Origin: Oscillibacter sp. PC13
GTDB lineage: Bacteria; Bacillota; Clostridia; Oscillospirales; Oscillospiraceae
Direction of reading: 5' to 3'
DNA: 64,000 bases
Assembly: GCF_900115635.1 (NCBI RefSeq)
Contig: NZ_FOXE01000002.1
Location: forward strand, 62,001 to 126,000
The notes under the pieces: model-generated
Databases searched by the model: none
The model's input: the letters and a program-made list of their open reading frames with translations, nothing else
What the model was told of the DNA's origin: nothing
Program-made: the position numbers and the translations under genes
Shown here: one piece after another, positions 46,902 through 57,394 of the stretch
How the letters are laid out: every line of letters begins with the position of its first letter
Numbering within the stretch: position 1 is the first letter of the stretch

Positions 46902-47111
46902 TCAGCGCTGGTCACTGCGGCCAACCAGGTAGTCCAACGTTACATCGAAATAATCTGCCAGAGCAACCAGCCCCTCATAGTCCGGGCGGCGGTCGCCCCC
47001 TTCATAGTTTTGATAAGAACGAATCTTAATGTCCAAAAAATCCGCCATCTCCCGCTGGGTAAGATTCTTCTGTTTCCGCAATTCCCGCAATCTCTCTGCA
47101 AATTTTATCAT
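46902..47111 (-). CDS. Small XRE-type HTH regulator, module copy 2
   Basis: This 69-residue protein is a single Cro/C1-type helix-turn-helix (RELRKQKNLTQREMADFLD, then YQNYEGG) ending in ADYFDVTLDYLVGRS. It is a paralogue of the regulator at 15988-16200 (39 identical of 69 by eye). The ATG at 47111 lies behind AAGGGGATTGC. It is divergent from the 82-residue gene and directly upstream of rlmD, just as copy 1 is upstream of trmFO. Confidence 0.88.
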   Translation of the reverse strand: MIKFAERLRELRKQKNLTQREMADFLDIKIRSYQNYEGGDRRPDYEGLVALADYFDVTLDYLVGRSDQR

Positions 47112-47126
47112 AAGCGTGCAATCCCC

Positions 47127-47155
47127 TTGACATGTTCATTCTGAGCGTATATAAT
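47127..47155 (+). promoter_or_regulatory. Consensus promoter of the 82-residue gene, module copy 2
   Basis: TTGACA (47127-47132), a 17-base spacer and TATAAT (47150-47155): a perfect sigma-A promoter. Such a strong promoter next to a regulator gene suggests that it is normally repressed. Confidence 0.88.
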
Positions 47156-47174
47156 AAACGCGCACAGAACGAGC
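47134..47174. promoter_or_regulatory. Nested inverted repeats centred on the -10 box, candidate XRE operator
   Basis: GTTCATTCTG (47134-47143) and CAGAACGAGC (47165-47174) match as inverted copies at 8 of 10 bases. Inside them GCGT (47145-47148) pairs with ACGC (47058+1000, that is 47158-47161). Both are centred on the -10 box, as in copy 1, but the sequences differ from copy 1, suggesting separate specificities (inferred). Confidence 0.5.
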
Positions 47175-47193
47175 GTAATTGGAGGAACTCAAA

Positions 47194-47442
47194 ATGACTG
47201 ACCTCATGCAGCTCCTGTATCAGTATACCCTGGAAACCGGCTTCACCTGCCGCCTGAATACCCGGGAATACCGGGATCTGGGCGGGCTGATTGATCGGCT
47301 GGCCGCCCAGCTTCAGCAGAAGCTGGGCAGCGACACTTGGGATACACTTAGAAAATACCAGGATGCCCTTGCAGAACAACGGGACGCGGAGCTGGAAGCC
47401 CTGTTCCTGGCAGCACTGGATACCGCCAAAGCCCTGCGGTGA
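47194..47442 (+). CDS. 82-residue helical protein of unknown function, module copy 2
   Basis: This is a paralogue of the protein at 16275-16523, of exactly the same length and with 31 of 82 positions identical without gaps. It is predicted helical, with no signal or membrane segment, and starts MTDLMQLLYQYTLETGF. The ATG at 47194 has GGAGGAACTCAAA and a consensus promoter. Its stop lies one base from the stop of the convergent beta-CASP gene. The Cys residues of copy 1 are mostly not conserved, which argues against metal binding. Function unknown. Confidence 0.77.
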   Translation: MTDLMQLLYQYTLETGFTCRLNTREYRDLGGLIDRLAAQLQQKLGSDTWDTLRKYQDALAEQRDAELEALFLAALDTAKALR

Positions 47443-47443
47443 A

Positions 47444-49048
47444 TTACGCCTCCCACTTTTCCAGGAGCTTTCGCAGCTGGTCGGCAAAGCTGGCAAGGCT
47501 CTTGTTGTCCCGGCCCTTGGAGCGCTTGATCGCCTCCACGAGCATCTGGCCAACTGCCACAAGCCGCTCGTAGGCCGGCGTGGACCTGGGCTGGCCGTCG
47601 AAGGATTTGATCTTCCGATCCGGCAAATATCCTGGGGCCAGCTGCTTGTTGGACAGCAGGTCATAGACCTCCGTATACTGGGGGGCGTGGGCCTCAAAGC
47701 CCATGCCCGCAATCGTCTGGGCAAAGAACGGCGCCACCTCCCGGTCACCGTGAACCACGAAGACATGCTGGGGCTTGGGCTCCTTGAAATCCGCAATCCA
47801 GCTGAGGAGATGATCCCGGTCCGCATGGGAGCTAAGGCCCTGGAAATTCACAATTTTGGCATTAACTGCGATTTCCTCGCCAAAGAGCTTCACGCTCTTG
47901 GCCCCCTCCAGCAGGTGGCGGCCCAGCGTCCCCTCTCCCTGGTAGCCCACAAACACCACGGTGCACTCCGGGCGCCAGAGGTTGTGCTTCAGATGATGCC
48001 GGATGCGGCCCGCGTCACACATGCCGGAGGCGGAGATAATCACCTTGGGCGTCCGGTCCTCGTTCAGGGCCTTGGACTCCTCGCTGGTCTCCGTCATGCG
48101 GAGGTTGGTGAAGTTGAACATGTGGGTGCCGTCCTTCACCAGCTTCATGGCATCGTCGTCCAGATAGCCATGGAGATCCCCTGTGAAGATGGTGGTGGCC
48201 CGCTTGGCCAGGGGCGAGTCGATATACACCGCAAAATCCGGGTTGCTCTTCACCAGCTTGGCATCCTTAATTTCCCGGATGAAGTACAAGAGCTCCTGCG
48301 TGCGTCCCACGGCGAAGGAGGGAATGATGACGTTGCCGCCCTTGGCCATGGTTTCGTCGATAATCCGCGCCAGATCATCGGTATAGCTCCAGACCTCCGT
48401 GTGGTTCCGGTCACCGTAGGTGGACTCCATCACCACATAGTCGGCCCCATGGAAGTGAACCGGATCCCTGATAATGGGCTGCTTGATATTACCCAGATCT
48501 CCGGAGAACACAATCCGCTTTTTCACACCGTTTTCCGTCAGATCCATGGCGATGCAGCTGGAGCCGAGCAGATGGCCGGCATCCACAAATTCCACCTCCA
48601 CGCCGTCGCACAGATCGACAATCTGGCCATACTCGCAGGTGGTCATGAACTCCCGCACCCGCTGGGCATCCTCAATGGTGTACAGCGGCTCCACATGGGG
48701 TGCGCCGGAACGCTCGCCCTTGCGGTTCTTCCACTCGGCATCCTGCTCCTGGATATGGGCAGAATCCAGCAGCATGATGTCCAGCAGCTCGGCCGTCAGC
48801 CGGGTGGTAAGAATCCGGCCCTGGAACCCCTGTTTAATCAGCATGGGGATACGGCCGGAGTGGTCGATATGGGCGTGGGTCACCAGCAAATAATCAATGG
48901 TATTTGCCGCAAACGGAAACTCGGCATTGGAAACCTCGTCCCGCCCCTGCTGCAGACCGCAGTCCACCAGAATGCGCTTGCCGTTTACCTCCAGGCAGTG
49001 GCAGCTGCCGGTCACACATTGATCCGCGCCGAAAAAGCTGAGCTTCAT
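47444..49048 (-). CDS. Beta-CASP metallo-beta-lactamase protein, probable RNA exonuclease
   Basis: This 534-residue MBL-fold protein has the metal motif THAHIDHSGRIP, later GHLLGSS and SGDLG, the beta-CASP insert (about 190-380, with ESTYGDR, PSFAVGRTQELL and ISASGMCDAGR), and the final SSHADRDHLL and VVHGD. The family includes CPSF-like and RNase J-like nucleases acting on RNA. The ATG at 49048 has GGAGGATCATCC. It is convergent with the 82-residue gene. The substrate is not known. Confidence 0.9.
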   Translation of the reverse strand: MKLSFFGADQCVTGSCHCLEVNGKRILVDCGLQQGRDEVSNAEFPFAANTIDYLLVTHAHIDHSGRIPMLIKQGFQGRILTTRLTAELLDIMLLDSAHIQEQDAEWKNRKGERSGAPHVEPLYTIEDAQRVREFMTTCEYGQIVDLCDGVEVEFVDAGHLLGSSCIAMDLTENGVKKRIVFSGDLGNIKQPIIRDPVHFHGADYVVMESTYGDRNHTEVWSYTDDLARIIDETMAKGGNVIIPSFAVGRTQELLYFIREIKDAKLVKSNPDFAVYIDSPLAKRATTIFTGDLHGYLDDDAMKLVKDGTHMFNFTNLRMTETSEESKALNEDRTPKVIISASGMCDAGRIRHHLKHNLWRPECTVVFVGYQGEGTLGRHLLEGAKSVKLFGEEIAVNAKIVNFQGLSSHADRDHLLSWIADFKEPKPQHVFVVHGDREVAPFFAQTIAGMGFEAHAPQYTEVYDLLSNKQLAPGYLPDRKIKSFDGQPRSTPAYERLVAVGQMLVEAIKRSKGRDNKSLASFADQLRKLLEKWEA

Positions 49049-49501
49049 GGATGATCCTCCTTACGAAGTAAAATCGTGCCGCAACATGCGGCATCCGTAC
49101 ATCAACGGTATTTTTTGCATATACTTGTTGAATAGTTTAGCACAAAACCGCAAGCAGGGCAAGCCCTCCGCCGTCCTGCCGGCAACGTGGGCGGTGTGGC
49201 CGGGGCCAGGCTGCTGTGCTTTTCAGGAGGTCAGGAAGAAGTTTTGCATTTCATAGGCACTTCCCACAAGGCGGTGGAAGGTTTCTCTTAAAATTGTGAA
49301 CTTTTTGTGGAAAATCCGTTTTTTCTTTGCATTCCATGGGCAAGTGTGTTATGCTACTCTTGCTTTTTTGTGGGCTGCCACTTATTTAATCTTATTAAAC
49401 TATAAAAACCGCAGAGTCGAAGCGTTTTCCCCATCCGGGAACGCCTGTTTCCCGCGTTCTTCGCGGAACGCCCGGGAATTTGGAAAGGAAGTTACAAGTT
49501 T
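49049..49501. other. Upstream region of secA, no gene seen
   Basis: This 453-bp divergent region has no convincing reading frame. The half next to secA is AT-rich, with a weak promoter candidate and, just before the secA ribosome site, a hairpin of about 11 bp (TTCCCGCGTTC at 49449-49459 with GAACGC and GGGAA to 49478). The segment CCGGGAACGC (49435-49444) can pair with part of the same left arm, so two exclusive folds exist. Regulation of secA by this structure is possible but unproven. Confidence 0.5.
49327..49355 (+). promoter_or_regulatory. Weak candidate secA promoter
   Basis: TTGCAT (49327-49332), a 17-base spacer and TATGCT (49350-49355) with an extended TG before the -10. The match is modest. 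Confidence 0.4.
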
Positions 49502-52249
<2,748 letters not shown>

Positions 52250-52260
52250 ATCGCCCAGGG

Positions 52261-52294
52261 CCCCTGTTCTCCTGCCGGAGGGCAGGGGTCTTCC
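52261..52294 (+). terminator. Weak hairpin after secA
   Basis: CCCCTG (52261-52266) and CAGGGG (52282-52287) form a stem with inner TCC/GGA pairing, followed by TCTTCCC. The U tract is poor, so partial read-through to the next gene is likely. Confidence 0.4.
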
Positions 52295-52326
52295 CATCAA
52301 TTGCTCAGGATAAATCGGAGGTTTTT

Positions 52327-53139
52327 ATGCCCTTTAAAATTCATGAAGAAAGCGGCCTTGTGTGGCTCACTTCTTCTATGCTGAGTGGTGTGCATCACGG
52401 TTTTTCCACCCGGCAGGGCGGTGTCAGCAGCCCGCCCTTTGACTCCCTGAATCTGGGTATTGGCCGCGGAGATGATCTTGCTGCCGTGCAGGAAAACTAC
52501 CGGCGCTTCTGCACTGCCGTGGGCACGTCCCCGAAAGAGGCCGTGCTTTCGCAGCAGACCCACAGTTCCAATATCCGCACTGTGACACAGGCGGATGCAG
52601 GGAAGGGGCTGTTGTGCCAGCGGGATTACCGTGACGTAGACGCCCTGATTACCCGTGTACCCGGTCTTGCCCTCACGGTGTTTTCCGCAGATTGCGGCAT
52701 TCTTTTGCTATACGACCCCATTCAAAACGCGGCTGGGGCCGTTCATGCCGGGTGGCGCGGCTGTGCCGCCGGCATCGCAGAAAAAACAGTCCGGGCCATG
52801 GGCGAACAGTTCGGCAGCGCTCCTTGCGATCTGCTGGCCGCCATCGGTCCCTGTATCCAGCTGTGCTGTTTTGAGACAGATGCGGATGTCCCTGAAGCCA
52901 TGAGGCGTACTCTTGGTGCGGATGCTGAGCCATATCTTCAATGGCGAGCGCCCAAATGGCATGTGGATCTTGCAGGTCTGAACCGCCAGTGGCTTTTGCG
53001 GGCCGGCCTGCTTCCCAGCCACATTGAAAACTCCGGTCTCTGCACTGCTTGCCGTCCGGATCTGTTTTGGTCCCACCGAAAAATGGGAGAAGCCCGCGGT
53101 GCTCAGGTCGCCATGATTTCTTTGAACTCTCCCGTTTGA
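52327..53139 (+). CDS. pgeF: Laccase-domain protein (PgeF/YfiH/YlmD family)
   Basis: This 270-residue protein of the multicopper-polyphenol-oxidase-like DUF152 family has been linked to peptidoglycan precursor editing and to purine nucleoside phosphorolysis. The conserved parts are LSQQTHSSN, FSADCGILL, HAGWRGCAAGI and AIGPCIQLCCFE, with the His/Cys metal ligands. The ATG at 52327 has GGAGG. It lies 77 bases after secA and 11 bases before the binding-protein gene, suggesting cotranscription with the latter. Confidence 0.9.
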   Translation: MPFKIHEESGLVWLTSSMLSGVHHGFSTRQGGVSSPPFDSLNLGIGRGDDLAAVQENYRRFCTAVGTSPKEAVLSQQTHSSNIRTVTQADAGKGLLCQRDYRDVDALITRVPGLALTVFSADCGILLLYDPIQNAAGAVHAGWRGCAAGIAEKTVRAMGEQFGSAPCDLLAAIGPCIQLCCFETDADVPEAMRRTLGADAEPYLQWRAPKWHVDLAGLNRQWLLRAGLLPSHIENSGLCTACRPDLFWSHRKMGEARGAQVAMISLNSPV

Positions 53140-53150
53140 GAGGAGCAACT

Positions 53151-54695
53151 ATGAAACAACGCCTTTGTAAACTTGTCGTGCTTCTCCTGCTTCCTCTCCT
53201 TTTAAGTGGCTGCTGGGATGCGGCGCCGGAGCCGGAAAACAGCGGCTCCCTTCTGCCGGAGGGAGCGGAGGACACCTCTTCCGCGGAGACAAAGTTGAGT
53301 CTTCCATCCGCTTTCTCCTTGCCTTATCTGTCAGAGCAAACCTTGGATCCCGTCACCTGTGCAGACGGAATGCAGCAAGTGGTGGGAAGCCTTTTGTATG
53401 AAAGCTTGTTTGAACTGGATGAAACCCTGGAGCCCCAGCCCGTGCTGTGCAGCAGTTATACCTACCAGCCCGAATCCTTCACCTATACCTTCACTCTGCG
53501 CGACGGTATTACCTTGTCCGACGGTTCGCCCCTTACCGCCGCAGATGTGGCGGCAACTCTGCAGCGGGCCAAAAACTCGGAGCGCTACCGTGCCCGTCTG
53601 GAACAGGTCATCTCCATCACCGGAAGCGGCCAGAATGTCACGGTAGTTCTAGGAACAGCCAATACCGGCTTTCCTGCCCTGATGGACATTCCCATTGTCA
53701 AGTCCGGCACGGAAGGCAGCCTAGCCCCGGTCGGAACAGGCCCCTACTGTCTGGCCCAGGAGGAGGGCTCCAGTGTCTGCCTGCGCCGCAACAGCAGCTG
53801 GTGGAAGGGGAAAAGCCAGCCGTTGGATCGCATGATGCTTTCCCCGGTCAGCGATCAGGACACCATGTTATATCAGTTCACTTCCCATGACGTGCAGCTG
53901 ATTACTGCCGATCTCACCGGAACAGACTCTATCAGCGCCACCGGCAACGTCAGCTTTCAGGATGCGGATACGACGGTCTTGCAATACGTTGGTTTCAACA
54001 CCCAGCGGTCCACTTTTCAGGATGCAGCCCTCCGAAGAGCGCTGAGTCTTGGCATTAACCGCAGTACCATTGTCAGTGCTTTTCTCTCAGGCCATGGTGT
54101 CGCCGCCCAATTTCCGCTTTCACCGCTGTCTCCTCTCTATCCGGAGGATTTGGAGACCGCATACTCCTATGACGCCTTTTCCAGCGCCATGGAAGCCAGC
54201 GGCCTCAACAGCGGCAAAAGCATCCATATCACGATGATCGTCAATGCAGAAAACAGTTTTAAGGTTTCTGTGGCAGAATACATCGCCGCAGCGCTGTCTG
54301 CTTTTGACCTGCAAATCTCTGTCAAGGCGCTGCCATGGGAAGAATATACTGCTGCTCTGGCCGCCGGAGACTATGATCTTTACTACGGCGAGGTTAAACT
54401 TACCGCTGATTGGAATTTAAAGGCACTGCTCGGAACCGCCGGAAGCCTGAACTATGGCCGCTGGTCGGATGCCCAGACGGATCTGCTTTTGACGGCATAC
54501 GCATCTTCCAGTGCTCGAAAGGCCGCTATGCAGGCGCTGTGCGCCTATTTGCAGCAGCAAATGCCCATTGCGCCGGTGTGCTTCAAATCCACCTCTGTGC
54601 TGGTGCAGACCGGTGTGGCTGAGGGTCTGTCCCCTACCATGTCAAATCCGTTTTATAACCTGCCCTCCTGCTCCTTTCATCTGTCCGAGGAATAG
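53151..54695 (+). CDS. Family 5 solute-binding lipoprotein (oligopeptide type)
   Basis: This 514-residue extracytoplasmic lipoprotein has a signal peptide with lipobox LSGC (Cys21). The body matches SBP_bac_5: YESLFELDETLEPQPVL, YTFTLRDGITLSDGSPLTA, GTGPYCL and ALRRALSLGINRS. It captures peptides or nickel-like cargo for an ABC importer. No permease or ATPase genes are near, so it is an orphan or works with a remote importer. The ATG at 53151 has GAGGAG. Confidence 0.9.
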   Translation: MKQRLCKLVVLLLLPLLLSGCWDAAPEPENSGSLLPEGAEDTSSAETKLSLPSAFSLPYLSEQTLDPVTCADGMQQVVGSLLYESLFELDETLEPQPVLCSSYTYQPESFTYTFTLRDGITLSDGSPLTAADVAATLQRAKNSERYRARLEQVISITGSGQNVTVVLGTANTGFPALMDIPIVKSGTEGSLAPVGTGPYCLAQEEGSSVCLRRNSSWWKGKSQPLDRMMLSPVSDQDTMLYQFTSHDVQLITADLTGTDSISATGNVSFQDADTTVLQYVGFNTQRSTFQDAALRRALSLGINRSTIVSAFLSGHGVAAQFPLSPLSPLYPEDLETAYSYDAFSSAMEASGLNSGKSIHITMIVNAENSFKVSVAEYIAAALSAFDLQISVKALPWEEYTAALAAGDYDLYYGEVKLTADWNLKALLGTAGSLNYGRWSDAQTDLLLTAYASSSARKAAMQALCAYLQQQMPIAPVCFKSTSVLVQTGVAEGLSPTMSNPFYNLPSCSFHLSEE

Positions 54696-54838
54696 CGGTT
54701 TTTATTTTCAAGCGGGGCTTGGAGATAAAACTTGTTCATCTGGAGTTCTCTGTGCAAACCACGATCATAAACCCTCAGTGCACACCGTCGAAGACGGCTT
54801 ATGCGCATAAAAAGCAACGTAAAATATTCTTTTAAAAT

Positions 54839-54890
54839 GAACAAGGCGTTGAGCTTCCAAATCGGATGCCTAACGCCTTGTTCTTCCTTT
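54839..54890. terminator. Hairpin between the convergent binding-protein and lplA genes
   Basis: A perfect 12-bp stem (54839-54850 with 54872-54883) has a loop of about 21 bases and is followed by TTCCTTT on the plus strand. The loop is long and the U tract modest. The region 54696-54907 otherwise has no gene. Confidence 0.6.
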
Positions 54891-54907
54891 ATGCCTTTCA
54901 ATCCGTA

Positions 54908-55906
54908 TTAAACCGCAAACATGGTATCCAAAACCTCCGTCTCTGTAATGGAGCCGAAGTAAGTCTGCAGCGGGGCGCGATCCAGCACTGCTGCCACGTC
55001 CTCTCTCCTGAAGGGGCAGCCCTGCAGCGCCTGCACCAGCGTATCCAACGGTGAAAGGGAGAGAAAATCACCATAAAATCGAATTTCCGAAATCCGCCCC
55101 GCCGCCACCTGCACGCCAATTTCTAAAATCCCCCCGTCCCACTTACGCTTGTTTGTTACGGTAAATTGGGGAGATCTGCCGAAATTCCACTCCCAAGTGT
55201 CATACTTCTCCGTCTTCAGCTGCCGGACCTGTTCCAGTTCTGCCGGTGTCAGGCGGCCAGGTTCCAGTTCTCCGCCGCCAAAACTGGTTTTCAAATACTC
55301 CCAGAATGCGGGCAGCTCCATGTCTTTTTTCAAAAAAGACCGAATATTTCCCACGCGGGTTCGAACCGATTGCGTGCTTTTGGATTGGAATTTAATCGGA
55401 TCCGCCCGCAGGGCTCCGGCAATCATATCCGGATTGGAGTCAAACAGAAGCGTACCGTGGTGCAGTACCCGTTTTCCAAGCAGCCGCTGTGCTGTTCCGG
55501 AGACCTTCCGCCCCTCCACCAGGATGTCATTCCGTCCAGAGGCCTCTGCCTGGAGTCCCAATCCCTGCAATGCCTCTACCACCGGACGGGTAAACTGCTG
55601 ATAGGTAATGGTTTCCGCATGTTCCACATCTGTAATAAAGGAATAGTTCAAGTTGCCCAGATCATGATAAACTGCACCGCCGCCGGTCGTCCGCCGGACC
55701 ACGTGAATTCCGTGGGCCTCGACAAATGGCCGGTCGATCTCCGCTTCTGCATTTTGGTTTTGTCCGATGACAATGGTATTGTCGTTTTGCCAGAGGAGCA
55801 AATAAGGTCTGTCCTTCCGGTTTTGGAGAATAAATTCTTCAAAGGCCAGATTGTATGCCGGATCGACACTGCCCGTCTCCAAATACATGGTTTTGTTTTC
55901 TTTCAT
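54908..55906 (-). CDS. lplA: Lipoate-protein ligase A
   Basis: It attaches lipoate to E2 and H proteins using ATP; 332 residues. RRTTGGGAVYHDLGNLNYSF and KVSGTAQRLLGKRVLHHGTLL (in part) are the family core, with a C-terminal accessory domain (about 250-332). The ATG at 55906 has GGAAGGAAGCACC. It is near the operon whose E2 carries two lipoyl domains, so it probably serves that complex from scavenged lipoate; I see no lipoate synthase in the window. Confidence 0.93.
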   Translation of the reverse strand: MKENKTMYLETGSVDPAYNLAFEEFILQNRKDRPYLLLWQNDNTIVIGQNQNAEAEIDRPFVEAHGIHVVRRTTGGGAVYHDLGNLNYSFITDVEHAETITYQQFTRPVVEALQGLGLQAEASGRNDILVEGRKVSGTAQRLLGKRVLHHGTLLFDSNPDMIAGALRADPIKFQSKSTQSVRTRVGNIRSFLKKDMELPAFWEYLKTSFGGGELEPGRLTPAELEQVRQLKTEKYDTWEWNFGRSPQFTVTNKRKWDGGILEIGVQVAAGRISEIRFYGDFLSLSPLDTLVQALQGCPFRREDVAAVLDRAPLQTYFGSITETEVLDTMFAV

Positions 55907-55935
55907 GGTGCTTCCTTCCGCCTTGTCACATAGCA

Positions 55936-55976
55936 GCAGGAACAGGGACGCACCTTTCGGCATGCCCTGTTCCTGC
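55936..55976 (-). other. Strong hairpin between crotonase and lplA genes
   Basis: GCAGGAACAGGG (55936-55947) and its perfect inverted copy (55965-55976) form a 12-bp stem. No U tract follows on the minus strand, so it may be a stabiliser or processing site rather than a terminator. Confidence 0.5.
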
Positions 55977-55989
55977 CATACAGTTCTTT

Positions 55990-56766
55990 TTAAAAATCGG
56001 TCAAATCAGCAGACCGCTTTTCCAGGAAGGCAGTCATGCCCTCTTTCTTGTCATGGGTGGAGAACGTGAAGCCAAAGGCATCCGCTTCCATCTTCAGGCC
56101 GTTGGTCAAATCCATATCCATGCCGGCGTTGATCACGCTCTTCGCCATGGAAACGGCATAGCTGCCCTTGCTGAGAATCTTTGCCGCCATCTTGCGGCAG
56201 GCGTCCATCAGTTCCTCGGCGGGAACCACTTTGTTGACCAGGCCGACCCGATAGGCCTCCTGTGCGTCAATTTTGTCGCAGGTGAAGATCAGTTCCTTGG
56301 CGCGGCCCTTACCAATCAGGCGGGCCAAGCGCTGGGTACCGCCAAAGCCGGGGATAATACCCAAGCCGCACTCCGGCTGCCCGAACACTGCATTTTCAGC
56401 CGCCACACGGATGTCGCAGCTCATGCAGATTTCGCAGCCGCCGCCCAGGGCGTAGCCGTTCACCGCTGCAATGGTCACCTGGGGCATGTTCTCCAGCTTG
56501 TTGAAGGTCTCCAGAGCCAAAAGGGACATGGCGCGCCCCTCTGCCGGTGTTGCATTGACCATTTCAGAAATATCCGCGCCGGCCACAAAGGACTTGGCAC
56601 CAGCTCCGGTCAGAATCACCACCCGCACGTCCTTCCGCTTTTCCAGCTCCGTAAAGCAGGCATTCAGCTCGGTCAGCGTTTCGGTATTCAGGGCGTTCAG
56701 AGACTTCGGCCGGTTAATGGTGACGGTAGCAATTTGCTCCGCGACCTCCAGGATGACATTGTTCAT
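55990..56766 (-). CDS. crt: Enoyl-CoA hydratase/crotonase
   Basis: It hydrates crotonyl-CoA-type enoyl-CoA; 258 residues, usual for the family. The oxyanion-hole motif GAKSFVAGADISEM and the loop ALGGGCEICMSCD, then FGQPECGLGIIPGFGGTQRL with the catalytic Glu residues, are present. The ATG at 56766 has GGAGGAGTTCTC. It has its own promoter. The other butyrate-pathway genes (bcd, etfAB, hbd, thl) are not next to it, so its exact role is uncertain. Confidence 0.9.
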   Translation of the reverse strand: MNNVILEVAEQIATVTINRPKSLNALNTETLTELNACFTELEKRKDVRVVILTGAGAKSFVAGADISEMVNATPAEGRAMSLLALETFNKLENMPQVTIAAVNGYALGGGCEICMSCDIRVAAENAVFGQPECGLGIIPGFGGTQRLARLIGKGRAKELIFTCDKIDAQEAYRVGLVNKVVPAEELMDACRKMAAKILSKGSYAVSMAKSVINAGMDMDLTNGLKMEADAFGFTFSTHDKKEGMTAFLEKRSADLTDF

Positions 56767-56816
56767 GAGAACTCCTCCTTTTATCATTGCTTGTTAATTA
56801 TCGAACAGATATGTTT

Positions 56817-56845
56817 ATCATAGCGGTCTTCGCCAAGAAAGTCAA
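56817..56845 (-). promoter_or_regulatory. Promoter of the crotonase gene
   Basis: On the minus strand TTGACT (56845-56840), a 17-base spacer and TATGAT (56822-56817), about 50 bases before the start codon. Confidence 0.7.
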
Positions 56846-56855
56846 TTGTCACCAC

Positions 56856-57320
56856 TTATGAAAACGACTGCTTCCGATCGATATTTTGCTCAAAGGGACA
56901 TACTGGATCAGGTACCCCTTTTCTCCTGCTGCATCCGTATTTTTTCTTCACCTCTGTGATGAATCGACCGTGGAACCAGCAGGCCCGGTAACAGACAGAC
57001 TGCATAATCTCCTTGTCCGCCCAAATAATCCGGCAGTCCTCCCATGCTGTGATTGCGGTCTCCGCCAAGCAGTTTTCTGTGTTTTCCGCCCACGGCACCG
57101 CAAAAACAGCACCGCTGGCGATGTCAGCTGTCTCTTTGCCGCACGACAGACGCGCAGAACCGGAGAGTAGATATCCGATCCGGCTGCCAATGGCAGCTGT
57201 TCTCCCCTCCGGAAGCCGTTCAGCCTCCATGTCAAAGCAATTCGACAGGACGTTCAGCTCCGCTTCTCCCATCCAACTGAACAATTCCTCTTTCAGAAGT
57301 TCCTCCATGGGAAGTTTCAT
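56856..57320 (-). CDS. Crp/Fnr-like sensor domain protein without HTH
   Basis: This 154-residue protein resembles the N-terminal cyclic-nucleotide-binding-like beta-barrel of Crp/Fnr regulators (RIGYLLSGSARLSCGKETADIASG, in part, then AVPWAENTENCLAETAITAWEDCRIIW, in part). The dimerisation helix follows, but the DNA-binding domain (about 70 residues) is absent, and the end is short and basic (KKKYGCSRRKG). No remnant HTH frame is visible in the 89 bases to crt. It carries several Cys residues. It may be a broken regulator or a protein-binding sensor. The ATG at 57320 has AGGAGAAAAC. Confidence 0.72.
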   Translation of the reverse strand: MKLPMEELLKEELFSWMGEAELNVLSNCFDMEAERLPEGRTAAIGSRIGYLLSGSARLSCGKETADIASGAVFAVPWAENTENCLAETAITAWEDCRIIWADKEIMQSVCYRACWFHGRFITEVKKKYGCSRRKGVPDPVCPFEQNIDRKQSFS

Positions 57321-57394
57321 AGAATGTTTTCTCCTTTTGGTCCGTCCATTGCGGATTGCACCTGCTTTTCAACACCGCGTTTTTCTCACTTTTC

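Noticed and set aside
46902-47442. The XRE/82-residue pair as a proven toxin-antitoxin system
   Set aside because: The genes are divergent rather than in one operon, the small protein has no known toxin motif, and nothing in the sequence shows toxicity. It is kept only as an open possibility.
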